From Acidithiobacillus marinus (GTDB lineage: Bacteria; Pseudomonadota; Gammaproteobacteria; Acidithiobacillales; Acidithiobacillaceae), in NCBI RefSeq assembly GCF_002847505.1, contig NZ_MXAV01000007.1:1-64000 (forward strand): a stretch of 64,000 nt of DNA, read 5' to 3'. Under the pieces are notes generated by a model, which saw only the letters and a list, made by a program, of their open reading frames with translations, ran no database searches and had not been told where the DNA came from. This document shows, piece by piece, positions 58,009 through 64,000 of the stretch; within the stretch, counting starts at the first letter, position 1, and each line of letters opens with the position of its first letter. Position numbers and translations under genes: made by a program.

Positions 58009-59397
58009 TTAGTTTTTGGAAATGCCGTGCTTTTCCATGAGGCGATACAGTGATACGCGGGAGATTCCCAGCTGACGGGCAGCGTTACTGACGCTGCCCC
58101 GGCTCTGGGCCAGAGCGCCACGAATGGTGCTGGCCTCGGCAGTATCGCGGGCTTCATTCAGGGTAACCTGCATGCGCGAGTTGGTGCGCCGTTCCAAGCC
58201 CAGATCAACGGGTGAAATCAGGAACTTTTCACACATCACCATGGCGCGACGGACGCGATTGATGAGCTCACGAATATTGCCCGGCCAGTCATAATGGTTC
58301 ATGGCATGCAGGGCTTCTTCGCTGAAGCCCTTGACGCGTTGCGCTTTTTCGTCAGAAAAGCGGGTGAAAATGTATTGCGCCAGCAAAGGAATATCGCCCA
58401 CGCGATCGCGCAGGGGCGGCATTTTTATCTGTAGCACATTGAGGCGATAGTAGAGATCCTGGCGGAAGCGCCCTTCCTTGATGGCTGCCTCCAGATTGAT
58501 ATGGGTAGCAGCCAGTACCCGAACATTCACTTCAATATCCTGGCGAGCACCCACCCGATGAATGGTTTTTTCCTGGAGAAAACGCAGCAGGTTGGTTTGC
58601 AGGTCCATGGGCAGGTCGCCGATTTCATCCAGGAAAAGAGTGCCGTTGGCAGCAGATTCAATTCGGCCAATTTTACGTTCATGGGCGCCCGTAAAAGATC
58701 CTTTTTCGTGTCCGAATAATTCGGACTGGATCAGATTGGCGGGCAGGGCACCACAGTTGACGGCCACAAAAGGACCATCCTTGCGGGCGGAGCGTTCATG
58801 AATGGCCTGGGCGGTGAGTTCCTTGCCGGTACCACTTTCACCAGTAATGAGGACGGGCGCTTCCACTCCCGCCACCTTGCGAATTTCCTGATAGATTTTC
58901 TGCATCTGATCACTGGCCCCGACCATTTCACTTTCGGGGTGGTGATGGATGTCCCAGTAATCCTTGGTAAAAGTGTCGGCACTGATTTCGGCCATGCCGT
59001 GGGCATGACCGAGAGTGATGGCAAGACGACGCGCATCCACCGGCAGGGTGTGGTAGTCATAAAAGGCACTGCCAATCAACTGGCGAAAGGTCGGGAGCTC
59101 CGCTGCATTGGGGGGAATCAAGGCAATCCATTTCAACATCTGGGATTGTGCCAGCATCAGCTCAACCCGATGGGCATGGTCCACAAACTCTTTCTCGCCA
59201 AAGCCGACTACGCCGACCAACGCCCCGGTTTTTACCGCATATTGGGGAAGCTCGGTTAGCGTCGGTACACAGAGAATATCCCAACCCTCTTCTTTGAGGG
59301 TGCCTACTGCATTAGCGATGATCGCCTTCTCTCCAACGTAGAGGGCACAGCGTTCTCCAACTTGATCGGCATAATTGAGCGCAGCTTTTTTGGGCAT
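58009..59397 (-). CDS. Sigma-54-dependent regulator, VpsR-like
   Basis: 462 residues from ATG 59397 (GAAGGAG upstream). The N-terminal 140 residues form a receiver-like domain with atypical residues. The AAA+ core has GESGTGKE (Walker A), SFTGAHERKIGRI (GAFTGA loop, here S in place of A), LFLDEIGDLP (Walker B) and the sensor regions. A Fis-type helix-turn-helix closes it (GSVSNAARQLGISRVSLYRLM). The unusual loop residue and N-domain resemble VpsR-type regulators of exopolysaccharide and biofilm genes. Targets unknown. Confidence 0.88.
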   Translation of the reverse strand: MPKKAALNYADQVGERCALYVGEKAIIANAVGTLKEEGWDILCVPTLTELPQYAVKTGALVGVVGFGEKEFVDHAHRVELMLAQSQMLKWIALIPPNAAELPTFRQLIGSAFYDYHTLPVDARRLAITLGHAHGMAEISADTFTKDYWDIHHHPESEMVGASDQMQKIYQEIRKVAGVEAPVLITGESGTGKELTAQAIHERSARKDGPFVAVNCGALPANLIQSELFGHEKGSFTGAHERKIGRIESAANGTLFLDEIGDLPMDLQTNLLRFLQEKTIHRVGARQDIEVNVRVLAATHINLEAAIKEGRFRQDLYYRLNVLQIKMPPLRDRVGDIPLLAQYIFTRFSDEKAQRVKGFSEEALHAMNHYDWPGNIRELINRVRRAMVMCEKFLISPVDLGLERRTNSRMQVTLNEARDTAEASTIRGALAQSRGSVSNAARQLGISRVSLYRLMEKHGISKN

Positions 59398-59480
59398 GTC
59401 CACTCCTTCGAATTTGTTACAAGTGTCGCATAGATTGCACAATTTCCCAATATATCCATTTCGGCACCAGTTTGTTCCCC

Positions 59481-61631
59481 TTAACGCAGGGATTGCGGAT
59501 CGACATCCACCGACCAGCGCACCTTGCGCGCTTCCGGCAGTTGTTGGCAGCGCGGTAACCAGATTCTCAGGGCTTTCTGCATCTCCTGACGCGTGGGTGC
59601 TTCTATCCATAGTTCTGCGCGTTCAAATCCGGCTCTCCGTTCCAGCAGGGCCGGCTGGGGACCGCTGACTTGTAGGGATGCCGGCGCGCAATGGCGAGCA
59701 GCCTGGAGGAAACGCTGGATGGGCGCCCGTTGATGAGCTTCCGCGCTCAGCAGGGTCAGCGCGGTGTAAGGCGGTAGCCCCGCCTGGATGCGCTCCTGCA
59801 AGAGCCATTGCGCGGCTTCCTGATAGTCTCCTGTCGCTAGTTTTTGGATCAAAGGATGTTGAGGCAGATGGGTTTGTAATAATACTTTGCCCGGGCGTTC
59901 TTCGCGGCCAGCCCGCCCCCCAACCTGGAGCACCGTCTGTAGCAGCCGTTCAGGAGCCCGGAAATCGGCGCTGAACAGGCCCTGGTCGGTATTGACGATG
60001 CCTACCAGGGTGACTGCCGGAAAATGATGGCCTTTGGTCAGCATCTGGGTACCCACGAGGATAGCCGCTTGGTTCAGATGAATTTGCTCCAGTACATTCG
60101 CAAAGGCTTCTCGTCCCGGGAGGGCATCCCGGTCAATCCTCCACACCGGAATGTGGGGAAAGTGCTGGCGGAGTACTTCCTCCAGTTGTTCGGTACCCTG
60201 CCCGGCAGTAATCAACGCTGTACTGTGACATTCCGGACAATCTGCGGGCCAGCGCGTTTCGTTTCCGCAATGGTGACAGCGCAAACGTTCCTGTTGGCGA
60301 TGCCAGGTGAAAGCTGCGCTGCAACGTGGGCACTGTAACAAATGACCGCAATCATGGCAGAGGACGGCAGGCGCATAACCCCGGCGATTCAAAAAGAGCA
60401 GCACCTGATTATCTGCCGCAAGGGTATCCCGGCAAGCGGTGAGTAGAGTGTTGGATAACCCGCCCTGCAGATATTGGCGGCGCAGGGGAATAACCGTAAT
60501 GCCCGGCAGTGATGCTTTGGTCGCGCGCTCGCGGAGTTGAAGTAACTGATAGCGACCTTGCTGGACATTGTACAGGCTTTCCAGAGAGGGCGTGGCCGAG
60601 CCGAGGATGACGGGGATGTTTTCCAGTCGGGCACGCTGAATGGCCATATCCCGGGCGGAATAATGCCAGCCTTGGTGTTGCTTGAAAGAAGGATCATGTT
60701 CTTCATCGATGATGATGCAGGCCAGACGTGGCAGGGGTACAAAAAGGGTGGAGCGCGTACCTATCAGGAGTTGCACTTGCCCCGTAGCGGCCTGGGTCCA
60801 AATGCGCAGGCGCTCACTGTCGCCCTGGGCAGAGTGCAGGGTGGCGATTGCTGCGCGGCCAAAGCGGGCCTGGCTGCGGGCGAGGAGCTGGGGAGTCAGA
60901 CCAATTTCCGGGACGAGAATCAGTACCTGTCGTCCAGCTTCCAGATGAGGACGAATGGTTTCGAAATACACTTCGGTTTTGCCACTGCCGGTCACTCCGT
61001 CCAGCAGCCAGCAGCTGAAGCCCTGGGCCTGATGTAATTGTTGAATGGCATGGGACTGCTCGTTGTTCAGAGGATAAGGTAGTGGCTGCGCACAAATCGA
61101 AGGATTGGGTAATGTCCGTGTTTCTACCCAGCCTTTTTTGAGAGCCTGCTGGAGAACGGACCGCAAGGGGGTTGGAATTTCCGTCATGGGTTTGGCGGCG
61201 CTGAGCAGGCTGATCAACGCCATTTGCCGGCTGCCGGGTCGGGGCGGCAGATGTTCAGGTCGGGCGAGCTGATAGGCGCGTATCGCGACTTCGGGCAAGG
61301 GCCGCCCTTGGCGAAGCAGGGTGGGCAAAGCTGTAGACCAGACATCGCCCAGCGGGTGGTGATAATAGTGGGCACCAAAGTGCAGCAGTTGTTGCAGGGC
61401 TTCGGGAAGCAGTGGTTGAGTATCGAGGACGGTCTCAACCGGTTTTAAGCGGATGTCAGTTGGACAGTCGCCATACCCCAGTAATATGCCTATCCGGGTG
61501 GTTTTACCAAAAGGGACACGGAGACGAATTCCCGGAGGAAGTAGGCCGGTGTGGGCGGGCGGGGCGTAAGAAAATATTCTGGGCAGAGGACCCAGAATGG
61601 CCACTTGCAGGCAGGTTGTCTCAGCGGGCAT
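59481..61631 (-). CDS. priA: Primosomal protein N' (PriA helicase)
   Basis: 716 residues. Motifs: LLDGVTGSGKTEVYFE (Walker A), IIIDEEHDPSFKQHQG (DEEH), two zinc sites (CHDCGHLLQCPRCSAAF, CHHCGNETRWPADCPEC), MLTKGHHFPAVTLVGI and GRAGREERPGKVLLQT. PriA restarts collapsed replication forks by loading DnaB. The start at 61631 is the only sensible ATG. Confidence 0.95.
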   Translation of the reverse strand: MPAETTCLQVAILGPLPRIFSYAPPAHTGLLPPGIRLRVPFGKTTRIGILLGYGDCPTDIRLKPVETVLDTQPLLPEALQQLLHFGAHYYHHPLGDVWSTALPTLLRQGRPLPEVAIRAYQLARPEHLPPRPGSRQMALISLLSAAKPMTEIPTPLRSVLQQALKKGWVETRTLPNPSICAQPLPYPLNNEQSHAIQQLHQAQGFSCWLLDGVTGSGKTEVYFETIRPHLEAGRQVLILVPEIGLTPQLLARSQARFGRAAIATLHSAQGDSERLRIWTQAATGQVQLLIGTRSTLFVPLPRLACIIIDEEHDPSFKQHQGWHYSARDMAIQRARLENIPVILGSATPSLESLYNVQQGRYQLLQLRERATKASLPGITVIPLRRQYLQGGLSNTLLTACRDTLAADNQVLLFLNRRGYAPAVLCHDCGHLLQCPRCSAAFTWHRQQERLRCHHCGNETRWPADCPECHSTALITAGQGTEQLEEVLRQHFPHIPVWRIDRDALPGREAFANVLEQIHLNQAAILVGTQMLTKGHHFPAVTLVGIVNTDQGLFSADFRAPERLLQTVLQVGGRAGREERPGKVLLQTHLPQHPLIQKLATGDYQEAAQWLLQERIQAGLPPYTALTLLSAEAHQRAPIQRFLQAARHCAPASLQVSGPQPALLERRAGFERAELWIEAPTRQEMQKALRIWLPRCQQLPEARKVRWSVDVDPQSLR

Positions 61632-61865
61632 TCAAGTTGCCCACAAGTTCTGTGGATAAGTCTGTGTATGGGCCTTCGGAAAACACGCATATGTCCAGTG
61701 CTTCAAGAGCTTAGGGGGCTTGCTCAAAAAAGTGGCAAGACTAAAAATCTTTTAAAATCAACTTGATAATATTTTTCAACAATAACTTAAGCACAGCTGG
61801 TGAAGTTGCAGTAGTTTATTCGTAAACTGTGTATAAGTTTTTCAAAAACGCACAGTCTCTGCCCT
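61632..61865. other. AT-rich intergenic region with DnaA-box-like sites
   Basis: Between ubiA and priA. TGTGGATAA (61651-61659) is the reverse complement of the consensus DnaA box TTATCCACA; TGTGTATAA at 61828-61836 is one change away. An AT-rich stretch (about 61740-61790) lies between. It may hold the priA promoter under DnaA influence; too few boxes for an origin. Confidence 0.35.
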
Positions 61866-62768
61866 TCATCCCCAGATTGCCGGCGCTGAAATGGCCCCGA
61901 GAGGCGCCAGACCGGCTACAATCCCCCAGAAGAGAATAAGGCCGATCCAGTGGTTGTGCAGGAAGGCGCGAAAGGCCTGATCCCGATCACCACCCAATAA
62001 GCCTTGCTCATAAATGCCTAGCAACAGGGCTCCGAGCACGGCTACCCAGTAAGGCCAGTGCATCGCGCTGTGCAGACCAATGCCGCAAAAAATGCCGAGC
62101 ATGACCAATTGCAGTCCGGCAATGACGTAGCGATCCCAACGTCCAAAAAGGATGGCGGTGGACTTGATGCCGGCCTTCAAGTCGTCCGGACGGTCGGCCA
62201 TGGCATAGGCCGTATCGTAGGCAATCACCCAGCAGGCGTTGGCCAGCATCAGCCACCAGGCCATAGCTGGAACGCTGCCCCGGGTGGCGGCAAAAGCCAT
62301 GGGAATCCCGAAGGAAAAAGCAATGCCCAGATAGGCCTGGGGAAGATGAGTAAAGCGCTTGAACAAAGGGTAGGTTATAGTGATGAACACTGCCCCACCG
62401 GCCAGGGCCAGACTGAGCTCATTCAGAAAAGGCAGTAATGCTGCTGCCAGCAGGCAGAGAAATACAAAGAGGCGCAGAGCCGCAGCAGGACGTATTAACC
62501 CTGCTGCCAAAGGTCTTTGCCGGGTGCGCGCCACCTGCTTGTCAAAGTCCCGATCGAAATAATCGTTGATGACGCAGCCTGCCGAACGCATCAGCCAGGT
62601 CCCCAGGGTGAAAATCACAAACAGCCGTAAGGACGGAGTGCCCTTGGCCGCCAGCCAAAGCCCCCAGTAGGTCGGCCAGAGCAACAGGAAAGTGCCGATG
62701 GGGCGATCGACTCGCATCAAGGCCATATAGGCCGACCAGCGCTGCCGTAGGGAGGACTGGTCGGCCAT
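61866..62768 (-). CDS. ubiA: 4-hydroxybenzoate polyprenyltransferase
   Basis: 300 residues with about 8-9 membrane helices. The two Asp-rich prenyl-diphosphate/Mg2+ motifs are present: VINDYFDRDFD and YDTAYAMADRPDD. UbiA attaches the polyprenyl tail to 4-hydroxybenzoate in ubiquinone synthesis. The ATG shares a base with the ubiC stop, so the two are coupled. Confidence 0.95.
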   Translation of the reverse strand: MADQSSLRQRWSAYMALMRVDRPIGTFLLLWPTYWGLWLAAKGTPSLRLFVIFTLGTWLMRSAGCVINDYFDRDFDKQVARTRQRPLAAGLIRPAAALRLFVFLCLLAAALLPFLNELSLALAGGAVFITITYPLFKRFTHLPQAYLGIAFSFGIPMAFAATRGSVPAMAWWLMLANACWVIAYDTAYAMADRPDDLKAGIKSTAILFGRWDRYVIAGLQLVMLGIFCGIGLHSAMHWPYWVAVLGALLLGIYEQGLLGGDRDQAFRAFLHNHWIGLILFWGIVAGLAPLGAISAPAIWG

Positions 62769-63280
62769 TAGCGCCGTCCTCGACCTGCCCAGCGGGGCAA
62801 ATCCGGGAGAAAATGTTCTTCCACCAGGACTTCGGTATGCCCCCGCCGTAAAATGGAGCGCCGCCGCCAGGCGCGCTCGCCATAACGGGGTAAGCTGTCC
62901 AGAGTGATCGGCGAGCGCCGCAAACGCCGATGCCGGAAAAGTGTGTTGCCAATGGGACGGGATCCATGCCGGGCCAGGGGCAATAAGCCATGACGCAGGC
63001 CGCTCAGAGGGATACTGGTCATGGCCCAGATGGCCGGCCGGTGTAGATCACCGGCGTGCAGCAAAACTTCCCTCCAGAAAACTTGCTCACCCCGGTGCAA
63101 GCCCAAGAGCTGTTGTTCAGCGTAGCCCGGCCTCCGTCGTCCGCTGCCAATGACCTGCGCACGCACCTGATGGGTGTTTCCATAAGCCCGCTGGAGCGCG
63201 GCAGTCAGTGATGCCGGAAGGATCAGCCAGGGCCATATATGGCGCGGTGCATGTCGCATGGATGGAGTTTTATAAGCCAT
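62768..63280 (-). CDS. ubiC: Chorismate--pyruvate lyase
   Basis: About 170 residues from ATG 63280 (frame open to 63292). UbiC pattern: WREVLLHAGDLHRPAIWAMTSIP, SRPIGNTLFRHRRLRRSPI, and the late V-E-E-H-F-L-P motif. It removes pyruvate from chorismate to give 4-hydroxybenzoate, the substrate of UbiA next door. Arg-rich composition is notable. Confidence 0.85.
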   Translation of the reverse strand: MAYKTPSMRHAPRHIWPWLILPASLTAALQRAYGNTHQVRAQVIGSGRRRPGYAEQQLLGLHRGEQVFWREVLLHAGDLHRPAIWAMTSIPLSGLRHGLLPLARHGSRPIGNTLFRHRRLRRSPITLDSLPRYGERAWRRRSILRRGHTEVLVEEHFLPDLPRWAGRGRR

Positions 63281-63305
63281 GACCGTGAACAAATCAGAGC
63301 TATCC

Positions 63306-63878
63306 TTAGCCGTGGAAAATGAATTGATCGATACGAGCGGGCGGTAAATTGCGCAAGACTACGGCAGGACGCCCCCGGCGAAATGCCGCCGGCAAACTCT
63401 GGCAGGAGCTGCTGAAGTGGTAGGTAAATTGGATGAATACCGTACCCTTACGGCTTATTCCCGGAAGCTGCTGCAAAATGCGCGTCCCCACTTCTTTGGG
63501 AATGGTTCTCAGCGGCAGGCTGGAGACAATGGCGCGTACCTGCCCCCGGGTCGCCAATATCGTCTGTAATTCGACAGCGTCGCCTTCAATGATTTCCAGT
63601 TGCGGAAACCGATGACGCAGATGCCGGACCATGCTTGGTGCCTGTTCTACCAGCAGCAGATCCTGGGCATCAATACCCCGGGCGAGCAGGGCTTTAGTCA
63701 CCGGGCCCATGCCAGGTCCCAGTTCTACGACCAGACCGGGACCTTCGGGGACCATGGCGGCCATACGTCTGGCAAGGAAAGGCGAGCTGGGAAATAAGGC
63801 ACCAATGGCCTGGGGGTCGCGCAAAAACTCTCGGGTAAAATGCCAAGCCTGGGATACTGGCCCGGAAGATCTGGACAT
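63306..63878 (-). CDS. SAM-dependent methyltransferase (PmtA / RrnA-adenine-dimethylase-like)
   Basis: 190 residues from ATG 63878 (frame open further). FTREFLRDPQAIGALFPSSPFLARRMAAMVPEGPGLVVELGPGMGPVTKALLARG has motif I (VELGPGMGPVT) directly after the F-P-S-S helix; later VRAIVSSLPLRTIP is motif IV. This is the pattern of phospholipid N-methyltransferases and KsgA-like enzymes; the short length suggests the lipid type. Last complete gene of the window. Confidence 0.75.
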   Translation of the reverse strand: MSRSSGPVSQAWHFTREFLRDPQAIGALFPSSPFLARRMAAMVPEGPGLVVELGPGMGPVTKALLARGIDAQDLLLVEQAPSMVRHLRHRFPQLEIIEGDAVELQTILATRGQVRAIVSSLPLRTIPKEVGTRILQQLPGISRKGTVFIQFTYHFSSSCQSLPAAFRRGRPAVVLRNLPPARIDQFIFHG

Positions 63879-64000
63879 AGAGCTTCTCCACCGGATAAAG
63901 AGCTGTGCACGGATTTGCGCGCAGCCCATTTGAATGGGCCATACTCTAGCATGGGCGGCATGTGGAGCGAAACAAGCCCCCTTGTCAATTACAAGGACTG

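Noticed and set aside
61632-61865. Chromosomal replication origin
   Set aside because: Only one perfect and one near DnaA box and no dnaA/gidA neighbourhood; better taken as a promoter region.

Overview
The window holds about 48.3 kb of an integrative and conjugative element (ICE) joined to about 15.6 kb of host chromosome. The host looks like an acidophilic gammaproteobacterium-type lineage, most likely Acidithiobacillus. This is inferred from the style of the chromosomal genes (ubiA-ubiC, priA, a CsdA-like helicase, a VpsR-like sigma-54 regulator) and from ICE content typical of that genus; no search was run.

ICE, left part (1-14 kb): a cut-off lysozyme-like gene, a patatin-like lipase, an ORF6N protein and an ISL3 transposase read rightwards. 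A long leftward operon of ATGA/GTGA-coupled genes follows (about 10.8 kb down to 3.2 kb). It carries two orphan DNA methyltransferases (one C5, one D12-class N6-adenine), a HAD-like protein, a duplicated small gene and several unknowns. Next come an HU protein, a site-2 (M50) protease and a Panacea-type toxin-antitoxin pair.

ICE, transfer part (14-33.6 kb): the leftward tra operon encodes a lytic transglycosylase, TraF, TraH and TraG of an F-type type IV secretion system. An IscB element (omega-RNA plus iscB) sits exactly between traF and traH. Beyond it lie a PemK-like toxin and RHH gene, an HD-domain TraI-like protein, an RHH regulator, the TraD coupling protein, ssb, and a topoisomerase III-like protein that has lost its catalytic acids.

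ICE, DNA-processing and maintenance part (33.6-47.7 kb): an Erf annealing protein, an adenine methylase/DUF4942 fusion, a YqaJ exonuclease interrupted by an in-frame amber codon, a ParM/StbA actin with partner and centromere-like repeats, RadC, HicAB, a von Willebrand/CobT protein and many very small membrane proteins. The most striking feature is that about 15 of these transcription units, on both strands, share one architecture. Each has a 14-bp core (CCATACTTTCTGTC), then a hairpin that buries the ribosome-binding site and shows a GGTATTC-like loop, then the gene(s), then a near-identical terminator with a GCTTCGGC loop.

The ICE ends at a duplicated 3' piece of a tRNA-Pro gene (48313-48356), so the intact tRNA and probably the integrase and remaining tra genes lie left of this window. 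Immediately right are remnants (integrase tail, truncated vapC, clipped IS3-type element). The chromosome follows: umuDC, an APC permease, tRNA-Arg(CCU), a cation antiporter, a DEAD-box helicase, a cold-shock protein, a sigma-54 activator, priA, ubiA, ubiC and a methyltransferase.
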